Below, one piece after another: positions 25,636 through 33,762 of a stretch of 64,000 bases of DNA; within the stretch, counting starts at the first letter, position 1, and each line of letters opens with the position of its first letter. Position numbers and translations under genes: made by a program. A model generated the notes under the pieces. The model did no database searches. It was not told the DNA's origin and saw only the letters and a program-made list of their open reading frames with translations. Source of the stretch: Erwinia sorbitola (GTDB taxonomy: Bacteria; Pseudomonadota; Gammaproteobacteria; Enterobacterales; Enterobacteriaceae); NCBI RefSeq assembly GCF_009738185.1, contig NZ_CP046509.1, positions 685,501 to 749,500 on the forward strand, written 5' to 3'.

Positions 25636-26091
25636 TTATTGTTTTTTCCGCAAAATTTCTCATTACGTTCGAATAAGAAAAGACAGGTAGTTTTCATTGC
25701 CCGATGGGTTGCGTCACAGCGCTGTTCTATCCGTTATGCCCGGCAGCCGGAAGTCGGATATGTAATTGAGAATCATTCAAACATGTAGCTCTGTAGTAGT
25801 AAATGCAAAAAACAGCAAAAAAACAGACAGGGGAAAAAGCACCAGGATGTTATAAATATATTACGGGTGATTAATTTTAAGTATCTGATAAATATGTTTA
25901 TTTATTTAATTTTTTACTCAGATAAACCTTCTGAATAATAGGGGGATAGCCGGTAGTTATGCAGGCTATTTTTCCTTGACTACTACAGACATTCTACGCA
26001 TGATCGAGAAAACGAATGAGATTTATTTTTATTTAAGACTCACGCGCGCGCTGGCTCATATTGTCACGCCGTTGCGGTGCAGGAGCGGTAA
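25636..26091. other. Divergent promoter region between receptor and ABC importer
   Basis: 456 bp, strongly AT-rich from about 25800 to 25940, with no convincing gene. It contains the Fur-like site at 25762-25780 and presumably promoters in both directions. A 76-residue frame starting at 25976 overlaps the ATPase start and is not supported. Confidence 0.5.
25762..25780. promoter_or_regulatory. Candidate Fur box of the hydroxamate-type receptor
   Basis: GTAATTGAGAATCATTCAA matches the Fur consensus at 12 of 19 positions by hand, with an intact core GAGAATCATT. It lies about 130 bp upstream of the receptor start and 310 bp from the ATPase, so it more likely controls the receptor promoter. Confidence 0.55.
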
Positions 26092-26937
26092 ATGCCACAG
26101 CGGGTGGAAAAGACAGCAGGCGCACTCTCAACGCAGGCCGAACAGGGTATTGTCCTCGACCGGCTCTCTGCCGGTTATGGTAAGAAAATCATTGTCGATG
26201 GCGTAAGCCTGACAATTGAACACGGAAAAATGACCGTGCTGGCAGGAGCGAACGGTTCCGGAAAATCCACATTGCTTACCACTATTGCGCGGATGCTGTC
26301 GCCCCTCGACGGCTGCGTGCGCCTCGACGGTAAAATTATCCACGATCAGCCCACCAGGGCGGTTGCGCGTCAGCTGGGTATGCTGCCGCAGTCACCGCTG
26401 TTGCCGGACGGGCTGACGGTATTTGAGCTGGTGTCACGCGGGCGCTATCCATGGCAAAACTTTATGCGTCAATGGTCCGCTGAGGACGAACAGGCAGTTC
26501 ACGAAGCCCTGCGCCTCACCGGTACGCTGGAGTTCGCCCATCTTTCCGTCGACAGCCTCTCCGGCGGCCAGCGCCAGCGCTGCTGGATTGCCATGGCGCT
26601 GGCGCAGCAAACCGCCACCATCCTGTTGGATGAACCCACGACCTTCCTCGATCTGCGCTATCAGGTTGATATCCTCGAACTGCTTCACGACCTGACGCGG
26701 CTGCATGGCCGTACCGTGGTGGTGGTGCTGCACGATCTGAACTTTGCCGTCAACTACGCTGATACGCTGGTTTTCCTCCGCCATGGGCGATTACAGGGCG
26801 TGATCCGTGAGGGCGAACAGTGCACTGTTGAGCTGATCAAAGAAGTGTTTGACGTTGAGGTGCAGATGTCGATCAACCCCATGACAGGAAAGCCCTTTTT
26901 TATGCCGTTTCGCGCCCATAGCGATCGTCACGGATGA
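26092..26937 (+). CDS. Iron-siderophore ABC importer ATP-binding protein (FhuC/FepC type)
   Basis: A 281-residue ATPase: Walker A GANGSGKST at 52-60, Q-loop in LGMLPQSPLLPDGLTVFELV, signature LSGGQRQR (about 161-168), Walker B TILLDEPTTFLD and the switch His in VVVVLHDLNFA. It powers import through the two permeases encoded next. AGGAG stands before ATG 26092. It is the first gene of a packed row (overlap of 4 nt with the next), and the unusual gene order ATPase-permease-permease-binding protein differs from fhuACDB. Confidence 0.93.
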   Translation: MPQRVEKTAGALSTQAEQGIVLDRLSAGYGKKIIVDGVSLTIEHGKMTVLAGANGSGKSTLLTTIARMLSPLDGCVRLDGKIIHDQPTRAVARQLGMLPQSPLLPDGLTVFELVSRGRYPWQNFMRQWSAEDEQAVHEALRLTGTLEFAHLSVDSLSGGQRQRCWIAMALAQQTATILLDEPTTFLDLRYQVDILELLHDLTRLHGRTVVVVLHDLNFAVNYADTLVFLRHGRLQGVIREGEQCTVELIKEVFDVEVQMSINPMTGKPFFMPFRAHSDRHG

Positions 26938-27959
26938 GTGATTTTGCTGCCGTGGTGCGCCGCCGTAACGCCCGTTCTGGCGTGGCAATGATCGTTCTGC
27001 TGCTCACCCTGCTGGGCTGTGCGCTGATCCATCTTGGGCTGGGGGCGCGCTATATCGGCCCCGGTACAGTATTACAGGCGCTGCTGGAATTTGATCCGCG
27101 TAACTTTGACCACAAGGTGATCGTTGACCTGCGCCTGCTGCGGCTGGTGGCGGCATTATTGACCGGTGCGGTGCTCGGCGTGGCCGGGGTACTGTTGCAG
27201 GCGGTGATCCGCAATCCGCTTGGCGAGCCGCATATTCTCGGGCTGAATGCCGGGGCGGCGCTGGCGGTGGTGATCGCTTCGGCGCTGGGCAGCCACTGGG
27301 GCGGGCTGCTGTTCGGGCGTCCGCTGATCGCCGCAGGAGGCGCTGCGGCACTGTTTGCGCTGGTGATGCTGCTGGCCTCTGCCGGACGCAGCGGGCTGAC
27401 TCCGCTGAAAGTGACGCTGTGTGGCGTAGCGATCTCCTCTTTTGCTTCTTCAATAACCGCAGCGATTCTGATTCTCGATGAACAGACCTTGCTGGAGATG
27501 CGTACCTGGCTGGCGGGCGATCTCGCCGGGTTAAGCTGGGCGGTGACCCGTGCCGCAGCGTTGCCGGGCGGGGTGGGTCTGTTGCTGGCGCTCTGGATTG
27601 CACCGCGCCTGAATGTGCTGGCACTGGGAGACACCATCGCCAGCGGGCTGGGGGTGAATATTGCCCGCACCCGCCTGCTGGGGCTGCTCGCCACCGCGCT
27701 GCTCTGCGGGGCGGCCGTTTCCGTGGCTGGCCCGATTGGTTTTATTGGCCTGGTGGTGCCGCATATTGTGCGGCGGCTGATCACCGATGACATCCGTATG
27801 GCTGTTCCGCTGTCGGCACTGTGCGGCGCGCTGCTATTGCTGCTGGCGGATATCGCCGCACGCACGCTGATTGCCCCGCAGGAGCTGGCAACCGGGGTGA
27901 TGACGGCGCTGGTCGGAGCGCCACTGTTTATTATTATCGCGTCGAGGTTTTTTAAATGA
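26934..27959 (+). CDS. Iron-siderophore ABC importer permease 1 (FecCD family)
   Basis: A 341-residue FecCD/BtuC-type permease with about ten membrane helices. Family segments are LRLLRLVAALLTGAVLGVAGVLLQAVIRNPLGEPHILGLNAGAAL in the first third and GPIGFIGLVVPHIVRRLITDD near 255, the latter being the loop that contacts the ATPase. It starts in an ATGA overlap with the ATPase gene and ends in another with the second permease. Confidence 0.92.
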   Translation: MSDFAAVVRRRNARSGVAMIVLLLTLLGCALIHLGLGARYIGPGTVLQALLEFDPRNFDHKVIVDLRLLRLVAALLTGAVLGVAGVLLQAVIRNPLGEPHILGLNAGAALAVVIASALGSHWGGLLFGRPLIAAGGAAALFALVMLLASAGRSGLTPLKVTLCGVAISSFASSITAAILILDEQTLLEMRTWLAGDLAGLSWAVTRAAALPGGVGLLLALWIAPRLNVLALGDTIASGLGVNIARTRLLGLLATALLCGAAVSVAGPIGFIGLVVPHIVRRLITDDIRMAVPLSALCGALLLLLADIAARTLIAPQELATGVMTALVGAPLFIIIASRFFK

Positions 27960-29008
27960 AAACCCTTGCTCAACGGGTTGGTTATCGACGCTGGCAGCTT
28001 GGTACCTTCAGCCTGCTGCTGCGCCCGCGAGCGCTGGCCTGCGGGGCGGTGCTGGCCGTGCTGGCGCTGCTGCTGGTGATCTTTGGCGTTACGCAGGGAT
28101 CGCTACCCGTGCCAGCCTCAGCTATTGGCCGGGCGCTGTTCTGGCCGCAGCCGCTGCCGTCGCAGCAGGATTACATCGTCTGGGATATTCGCCTGCCGCG
28201 TCTGCTGATGGCGGCTCTGAGCGGGGCGATGCTGGGTATGGCCGGGGCGGCGATGCAGTCTATAACCCGTAACGGGCTGGCCGATCCGGGGCTGATCGGC
28301 GTGAAAGAGGGCACCAGCGCGGTAGTTCTGATGCTGATCCTGCTGTTTCCATCGCTGGGGCTGCTCTGGCGACCGCTGGCGGGCATGGCGGGCGGACTGC
28401 TGGTGGCGCTGCTGGTGGTGGCGCTGGCGCGCGATTTCTCACGGCCGCGTTTTATTCTGATCGGCATCGGCGTTTCCTGGGCATTTTCGGCAGGGATAGG
28501 GGTGTTTATGACCACCGCCGACGTGCGTGATGTTCAGACGGCGCTGGTGTGGATGGCGGGTAGTCTGCACTCCGCTACCTGGTCGTTGCTGACCGTTGCC
28601 GCCTGCTGGGCGCTGCCCGGCGCACTGATCCTGTTTCTCAGCGCGCGCGCTTCCGATGTGGCGTTACTGGGCAATCAGGCCGCCAGCGGGCTGGGCGTGC
28701 GTTTACAGCATCTGGCACTCATCCGTTTTGCTGCCCCGGTATTGCTGACAGCGGCCAGCGTTTCCTGCGTTGGCAGCCTGGGTTTTGTCGGGCTGATCGC
28801 CCCGCATATGGCGCGTTTTCTGCTGCGCGGTGGTCAGGTTGCGCTGTTAAGCGGCAGCGCGTTGATCGGCGCACTGCTGGTGCTGGTGACCGATACCATC
28901 GGACGACTGGCCTTTGCACCGCTGCAAATCCCGGCGGGGATTGTGATTGCTCTGGTGGGCGGGCCGTTTTTCCTGCTGCTGCTCTGGCGCCGACGTGATG
29001 CGCTGTAA
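27956..29008 (+). CDS. Iron-siderophore ABC importer permease 2 (FecCD family)
   Basis: A 350-residue FecCD-type permease, the partner of permease 1 in a heterodimeric channel. Seen are IRLPRLLMAALSGAMLGMAGAAMQSITRNGLADPGLIGV and the ATPase-coupling segment GSLGFVGLIAPHMARFLLRGG. A basic N-terminus of about 25 residues precedes the first helix. Translationally coupled to permease 1 (4-nt overlap). Confidence 0.92.
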   Translation: MKTLAQRVGYRRWQLGTFSLLLRPRALACGAVLAVLALLLVIFGVTQGSLPVPASAIGRALFWPQPLPSQQDYIVWDIRLPRLLMAALSGAMLGMAGAAMQSITRNGLADPGLIGVKEGTSAVVLMLILLFPSLGLLWRPLAGMAGGLLVALLVVALARDFSRPRFILIGIGVSWAFSAGIGVFMTTADVRDVQTALVWMAGSLHSATWSLLTVAACWALPGALILFLSARASDVALLGNQAASGLGVRLQHLALIRFAAPVLLTAASVSCVGSLGFVGLIAPHMARFLLRGGQVALLSGSALIGALLVLVTDTIGRLAFAPLQIPAGIVIALVGGPFFLLLLWRRRDAL

Positions 29009-29030
29009 CTCTCTGCTACAAGGAACTGCT

Positions 29031-29981
29031 ATGCGTTTTCTCCTTTCTCTTCTGCTGATGATCAGCGCCGCTGCCAGCGCTGACGTGCCGACGCAGTCGT
29101 TTACCGATGACCTTGGCCGTACCGTCACCGTGCCGCTGCATCCGAAACGGATTGTGTCGCTGCACGACCTGGATATCACCATTCCGCTGATTGAGCTGGG
29201 CGTACCGCCGGTTGCCAGCCATGGACGCACACGCCCGGACGGCAGCCACTTCCTGCGCTCCAGCGGCCAGCTCACCGGGGTGGATTTTGATAACTCATCC
29301 ATTCAGTTTATCGGCACCGCCGATATGGATATCGAAGCGATTGCTGCGGCAAAACCCGATCTGATTATCACCGAGCCGAGCCGCAATATGGCGGTTGAAC
29401 AGCTGGAGAAAATTGCCCCGACGGTGAGCATTGATCATTTGAAAGGGGGCGCGCCGCGTATTTACAGCAAGCTGGCGCAGCTGACCGGCAGCCAGGCACA
29501 GCTCGCCATTCTGGAGCGTCGCTATCAGGAGCAGATTAAGCAACTCAGGCTGATGGTGGATACGCAGCACATCACCGTTTCAGTGATCCAGGCGAACAAG
29601 GGCAAAATCACCGTTCACCACACTTATCGTGCGCTTGGCCGCGTGCTGCGTGACGCCGGCTTCCGCTTTCCGCCGCTGATCGACGCTATTCCCGACGGTG
29701 ACCGCATTGAAATCAGCGCTGAACGCCTGCCGGAGCTGGACGCCGACTTTATCTTTGATACCTGGCGTTCGGATACTGGTGGTAAACCACAGGAAGAGAT
29801 CGCCGCAATGAATGCCATCATGCCGGGCTGGTGTGATTTCCTGAAGGCGTGTCGCACCGGGCATTACATCCTGCTGCCGCGTGAAGAGACCATCTCCAAC
29901 TCTTTTGCTGCCCTCAGCCTGATGGTGGCCCAGGTGCAGTCACATATTGCCGGGCGTCCCATCCCCGCAGCGGCACCTTAA
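29031..29981 (+). CDS. Periplasmic siderophore-binding protein of the same importer
   Basis: A 316-residue class III binding protein with a signal peptide (MRFLLSLLLMISAAASADVP, cleavage near 17). The mature start QSFTDDLGRTVTVPLHPKRIVSLHD is typical, and IEAIAAAKPDLIITE is the conserved loop of the first lobe. It delivers the ferric complex to the two permeases. ATG 29031 with AAGGAA upstream is chosen; a frame from 28947 overlaps the permease and is not used. Ligand class is undecided: hydroxamate and carboxylate are both possible. Confidence 0.9.
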   Translation: MRFLLSLLLMISAAASADVPTQSFTDDLGRTVTVPLHPKRIVSLHDLDITIPLIELGVPPVASHGRTRPDGSHFLRSSGQLTGVDFDNSSIQFIGTADMDIEAIAAAKPDLIITEPSRNMAVEQLEKIAPTVSIDHLKGGAPRIYSKLAQLTGSQAQLAILERRYQEQIKQLRLMVDTQHITVSVIQANKGKITVHHTYRALGRVLRDAGFRFPPLIDAIPDGDRIEISAERLPELDADFIFDTWRSDTGGKPQEEIAAMNAIMPGWCDFLKACRTGHYILLPREETISNSFAALSLMVAQVQSHIAGRPIPAAAP

Positions 29982-29984
29982 GCC

Positions 29985-31118
29985 ATGTCACGCACGCGTT
30001 TTATCCTGTTACGGCTGCACTGGTTCCTCGGCATTACGCTCGGGGCCAGCCTGTCGTTTATGGCATTAAGCGGTGTGACCATGAGTTTTGAAGATGAAAT
30101 TATGCTGGCCTTGAGTCCGCAGGCGCGAGTCAGCGTTCCGGCTGAAGGGCAGCGGCTGTCGCCTGCGCAGATGATTGACCGTCTGCGCGAGCTGCGTCCC
30201 GGTGAACGTCTGATGTCGTTACAGGTGGAGCAGCGGGCGGATCTTGCCTGGACGGCGGCTTTTCAGCGCCAGAAAGGGCAGCGTAATCAGCGGGTTTTTG
30301 TCGACCCGTATCGGGCCGTTATTCAGGGTGAAGCCACTGGGGCTGCATTTTTCGATACGGTGCGTAATCTGCATCGTTTTCTCTCTCCCGGCGGGAACAA
30401 TCCCACCGGGCGGCTGATTACCGGGGCCAGCGCCGTGAGCCTGATCTTCTTTGCGCTTTCCGGGCTGTGGCTGCGCTGGAGTGCGGGCAGCCGCAGCCTG
30501 CGTGACTGGCTGCGTCCTGATTGTCGCCTTACAGGCCGTGCGCTCTACCGTTCGCTGCACCAGGTGTCTGGTAGCTGGCTGGCGTTGCTTTACCTGGTCA
30601 GCGCCTGTTCCGGTTTGTGGTGGTCATCGGAGGCCTATCGTCAGGGAGTGACCTGGCTGCTGAGTGACGGCGCAGCCCCCGTGGCAAGGATGAAAAAGCC
30701 AGGAGAGAAACAGGCATCTGCTAGCGGGCCGGACTGGCAGCGCGTGTGGCAGCGGGTTGAGCAGCAGTACGGTACACATTATCAGTCGGCGCTGCTGCTG
30801 ATCCCGCCGCCGGGGAAAACCATTCGTATCCGCGTACTGCCCGAAGGTGCCACTCAGATCCGCGCCCTTGATGAACTGACTATCAACCCGCGTACGCAGC
30901 AGGTGACCCGCTTTGCCCCGTACCGCAACCAGTCTGCCGGTGAGCGTATCTTAACGGATATGGATGCGCTTCATACTGGCGCACTGTTTGGGCTACCGGG
31001 CAGGATTGCGCTGGTGATCTCCAGCCTCTGTATGCCGCTGTTTTTTGTTACCGGATTGCTGATGTACCGCAAGCGCCGCCGCCAGCGGCCCGCCCGGTTT
31101 AAGGAGTATGATGAATAA
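29985..31118 (+). CDS. PepSY-associated membrane protein (PiuB type)
   Basis: A 377-residue protein with an N-terminal helix (LHWFLGITLGASLSFMALSGVTMSF, about 11-36), a PepSY-like periplasmic part, two central helices (about 145-165 and 190-215) and a C-terminal helix near 345-367. This four-helix PepSY_TM layout is found in PiuB, proposed to act as an inner-membrane reductase that helps release iron from siderophores. It lies 3 nt after the binding protein, which fits reduction of the imported complex. Confidence 0.85.
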   Translation: MSRTRFILLRLHWFLGITLGASLSFMALSGVTMSFEDEIMLALSPQARVSVPAEGQRLSPAQMIDRLRELRPGERLMSLQVEQRADLAWTAAFQRQKGQRNQRVFVDPYRAVIQGEATGAAFFDTVRNLHRFLSPGGNNPTGRLITGASAVSLIFFALSGLWLRWSAGSRSLRDWLRPDCRLTGRALYRSLHQVSGSWLALLYLVSACSGLWWSSEAYRQGVTWLLSDGAAPVARMKKPGEKQASASGPDWQRVWQRVEQQYGTHYQSALLLIPPPGKTIRIRVLPEGATQIRALDELTINPRTQQVTRFAPYRNQSAGERILTDMDALHTGALFGLPGRIALVISSLCMPLFFVTGLLMYRKRRRQRPARFKEYDE

Positions 31119-32013
31119 CCAGCCAGTGAAAAGAAGCAAAACCCGCGTTGATCTGTATGGCGATCGTTTCCGGGCGCGGGGTGGCTCACTGTCGCCCCGT
31201 TTACAGGCGGTGGCCAGCTACATTAATGAAAACCGTGAGGTGGTGCTTGAGCATACTGCGATGGAGATTGCCGCAGCCACTCAAACTTCGGATGCCACGG
31301 TAGTTCGGGCGATTCAGGCGCTGGGATTTGCCGGTCTGCGCGATCTGAAACAGACGATGGAGCGCTGGTTTGGCCCCAGCATCTCCTCGGCAGAGAAGAT
31401 GACCTCGACGGTAAATGCGCTCGCCTGTGATATCAACTCCAGCATCGATTTTGTGCTGGAGGGGCATCAGCGTGCCTGCGAAGCGCTGGCTGAACCGGAG
31501 AACCGCGCAGCAATGGCACAGGCGGCAGCGCTATTGGTGGAGGCCCGTCAGGTCGCGATTTTTGGCATAGGTGCCTCCAGCATTCTTTCGGAGTATGTGG
31601 TGCGGCTCTTCACACGTATCGGTACCCCGGCCACGCCACTGAACCGAACCGGGATGATGCTGGCAGAGCAGTTAATCAACCTGCAACGCGGTGATGTGCT
31701 GATTATGATGGCGCAAAAGTCGGCACATCGTGAAGGGCAAACCACGCTGCGTGAGGCGAAAAGGCTGGGTATTCCGACGATTTTACTGACTCACGCTACC
31801 GATTCACGCTTCAGCAAAGAGGCGCAGGTGGTGATTAGCGTGCCGCGTGGCGGCGATAACGGTAAAGTTCCGCTGCATGGCCCGGTGCTGATATGCCTGG
31901 AGATGTTGGTTCTGTCCGTTGCCTCCAGCGCACCGCAGAAGACGATTAAATCTATGAAGAGGATTCAGGATTTACACCGTTCGATTGGTAAATCCGGGGG
32001 GAAGAAAGGGTAA
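31111..32013 (+). CDS. RpiR/MurR-type regulator with atypical SIS domain
   Basis: A 300-residue regulator with an N-terminal RpiR HTH (about 25-95: LSPRLQAVASYINENREVVLEHTAMEIAAATQTSDATVVRAIQALGF) and a C-terminal SIS domain (about 125-270: VAIFGIGASSILSEYVVRLFTRIG). The usual sugar-phosphate Ser/Thr motif (SxSGxT type) is replaced by QKSAHREGQT, so the ligand may differ. It overlaps the PepSY gene by 8 nt (11 nt if the first of two adjacent ATGs is used; AAGGAG is four bases from ATG 31111 and only one from 31108). An RpiR protein closing an iron-uptake operon is uncommon. Confidence 0.85.
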   Translation: MNNQPVKRSKTRVDLYGDRFRARGGSLSPRLQAVASYINENREVVLEHTAMEIAAATQTSDATVVRAIQALGFAGLRDLKQTMERWFGPSISSAEKMTSTVNALACDINSSIDFVLEGHQRACEALAEPENRAAMAQAAALLVEARQVAIFGIGASSILSEYVVRLFTRIGTPATPLNRTGMMLAEQLINLQRGDVLIMMAQKSAHREGQTTLREAKRLGIPTILLTHATDSRFSKEAQVVISVPRGGDNGKVPLHGPVLICLEMLVLSVASSAPQKTIKSMKRIQDLHRSIGKSGGKKG

Positions 32014-32038
32014 GCGCTGCGCAATTTCTGATAAAGGT

Positions 32039-32131
32039 GTGCGCGTTATGAACAGAAAACCGGGCCACCGAGGTTGGCAGGTGACGCATCCTTGCGACTA
32101 AGGCCCGGCGAATCCGTTGCATAACGCGCAC
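32039..32131. ncRNA. 93-bp nested inverted repeat, candidate structured RNA or MITE
   Basis: Outer arms GTGCGCGTTATG (32039-32050) and CATAACGCGCAC (32120-32131) are perfectly complementary over 12 bp. Inner arms CCGGGCC (32060-32066) and GGCCCGG (32102-32108) pair over 7 bp. The centre holds a further small stem (GCAGG with CCTTGC). No T-run follows on either strand, so it is not a simple terminator. It lies 26 bp after the RpiR stop. I do not recognise it; it could be an RNA, a miniature inverted-repeat element or a decayed attachment structure. Confidence 0.5.
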
Positions 32132-32177
32132 GTAACAACGGCGATATTATGGAGGGAACGTTTAATAGTTTCTTTCG

Positions 32178-32218
32178 AAAAAAACATGAAATTGATCGCT
32201 GAATCTCAATTTCATGTT
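32178..32218 (-). terminator. Rho-independent terminator of the beta-glucoside operon
   Basis: On the minus strand perfect 13-base arms AACATGAAATTGA and TCAATTTCATGTT flank a 10-base loop and are followed by a run of T (the A residues 32178-32184 on the plus strand). It is 26 bp past the bglA stop codon. Confidence 0.85.
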
Positions 32219-32243
32219 CGTGTTGCTCAGATTTGCTACAAAA

Positions 32244-33689
32244 TTACGCCAGGTTTGCGCCGTTGCTGGCAATCACCTGCTTATACCAGTCGAAACTTTT
32301 CTTTTTCGAGCGCGCCATGGTGCCGGTGCCATCATCGTTTTTATCCACATGGATAAAGCCGTAACGCTTGTTGTACTGGCCGGTGGTAAACGACACGCAG
32401 TCAAGGCATCCCCAGGGGGTGTAGCCCATCAGATCAACGCCATCTTCCAGCACCGCAATTTTCATCTGTTCGATATGCGCCTGCAAATAAGCAATGCGGT
32501 AGTCATCGTTTATCTGCCCGTCGGCTTCTACGGTATCGTAGGCTCCGAAACCATTCTCGACGATAAACATCGGTTTCTGATAGCGCTCCCAGAAGGCATT
32601 CAGCGTATAGCGCAGGCCAACCGGGTCAATCTGCCAGCCCCAGTCGGAGGCTTTCACATGCGGATTCGGACGGCTGCCCGGGAAACCTTCAATATGACGC
32701 CCGTCGTCGCTGTCCTTCGCCGAGAACTGTACGGCGTTGCTCATGTAGTAGCTGAAACCGAGATAATCCGCGCAGCCGTCACGAAGCGCCTGCTCATCTC
32801 CCGGCTGCATCTCAATCTGATAGCCCTTACGCTCCCACTCTTTCAGGATATAAGACGGATAGTAACCGCGCAGATGCACATCACCGAACAGATAGCGTTC
32901 GCGCATCGATTCCTGGGCAAACATCACATCATCCGGATGGCATGACCAGGGATAGAGCGGCACAATTGCCAGCATACAGCCGATCTGCAACTGTGGATTA
33001 ATCTCGTGCCCCAGTTTTACTACCTGGGCGCTGGCAACAAACTGATGATGCAGAACCTGGTACATTGCCTGTTCCGGCTTTTCGTGATCGGTAAAAATCA
33101 CCCCGGAGTTACAGTAACCGAACAGCGGGTAACGCCAGTTACGCTGGTTATTGATCTCGTTAAAGGTCATCCAGTATTTCACTTTATGCTGATAGCGTTT
33201 CAGTACCACTTCGCTGTAGCGCACAAAGAAATCTACCACTTTGCGGTTTAGCCAGCCGCCGTACTCTTTCACCAGATGCTCAGGCATCTCGAAGTGGGAA
33301 AGGGTAATGACCGGCTCAATATTATATTTCAGCAGTTCATCAAACAGGTCATCGTAGAACTGTAAACCAGCTTCGTTTGGTTCCAGTTCATCGCCTTTCG
33401 GGAAGATGCGCGTCCAGGCAATCGAGGTGCGGAAACACTTAAAGCCCATCTCGGCAAACAGCGCGATATCTTCTTTATAGCGATGGTAAAAATCCACCGC
33501 CAGATGGTTCGGGTAGTGATACGCGGGATCGATACCATCGGTGATCACACGATCCACGCCGTGCGATCCACCGGACAGGACGTCGACAATACTCGGGCCT
33601 TTACCGCCCTGATCCCAGCCGCCTTCAACCTGATGGGCTGCTACTGCACCGCCCCATAAAAAATCCTTTGGTAATTGCTGCTCTGACAT
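32244..33689 (-). CDS. bglA: 6-phospho-beta-glucosidase, BglA type (GH1)
   Basis: A 481-residue GH1 enzyme that splits phosphorylated beta-glucosides in the cytosol into glucose-6-phosphate and aglycone. The sequence follows E. coli BglA closely as remembered: PKDFLWGGAVAAHQVEGGW at the N-terminus, the acid/base Glu in TFNEINNQRNW (about 178) and the nucleophile Glu in FIVENGFGAYD (about 377), and KKKSFDWYK near the end. It is the last gene of the PTS row, 73 bp after the second GH1 gene, with a palindrome between. Confidence 0.92.
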   Translation of the reverse strand: MSEQQLPKDFLWGGAVAAHQVEGGWDQGGKGPSIVDVLSGGSHGVDRVITDGIDPAYHYPNHLAVDFYHRYKEDIALFAEMGFKCFRTSIAWTRIFPKGDELEPNEAGLQFYDDLFDELLKYNIEPVITLSHFEMPEHLVKEYGGWLNRKVVDFFVRYSEVVLKRYQHKVKYWMTFNEINNQRNWRYPLFGYCNSGVIFTDHEKPEQAMYQVLHHQFVASAQVVKLGHEINPQLQIGCMLAIVPLYPWSCHPDDVMFAQESMRERYLFGDVHLRGYYPSYILKEWERKGYQIEMQPGDEQALRDGCADYLGFSYYMSNAVQFSAKDSDDGRHIEGFPGSRPNPHVKASDWGWQIDPVGLRYTLNAFWERYQKPMFIVENGFGAYDTVEADGQINDDYRIAYLQAHIEQMKIAVLEDGVDLMGYTPWGCLDCVSFTTGQYNKRYGFIHVDKNDDGTGTMARSKKKSFDWYKQVIASNGANLA

Positions 33690-33731
33690 AATCCATCCTT
33701 TCTGGTGAGATTAACAACGTCTGACTAATGC

Positions 33732-33751
33732 GGGCGAGACAGGCCTCGCCC
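33732..33751. repeat. Single REP-like palindrome between the two GH1 genes
   Basis: GGGCGAG and CTCGCCC pair over 7 bp, with one mismatch in the full 9-bp arms and a two-base loop. It is the same type as the palindromes of the 52-bp array. A further weaker member with arms GGTGCAGGC and ACCTGCCCC lies at 35215-35234, before the first GH1 gene of the row. Confidence 0.65.
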
Positions 33752-33762
33752 CTGAAAAATGC

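Noticed and set aside
32039..32131. Retron or group II intron remnant
   Set aside because: No reverse transcriptase gene or domain V-like sequence nearby; only a nested inverted repeat is seen.
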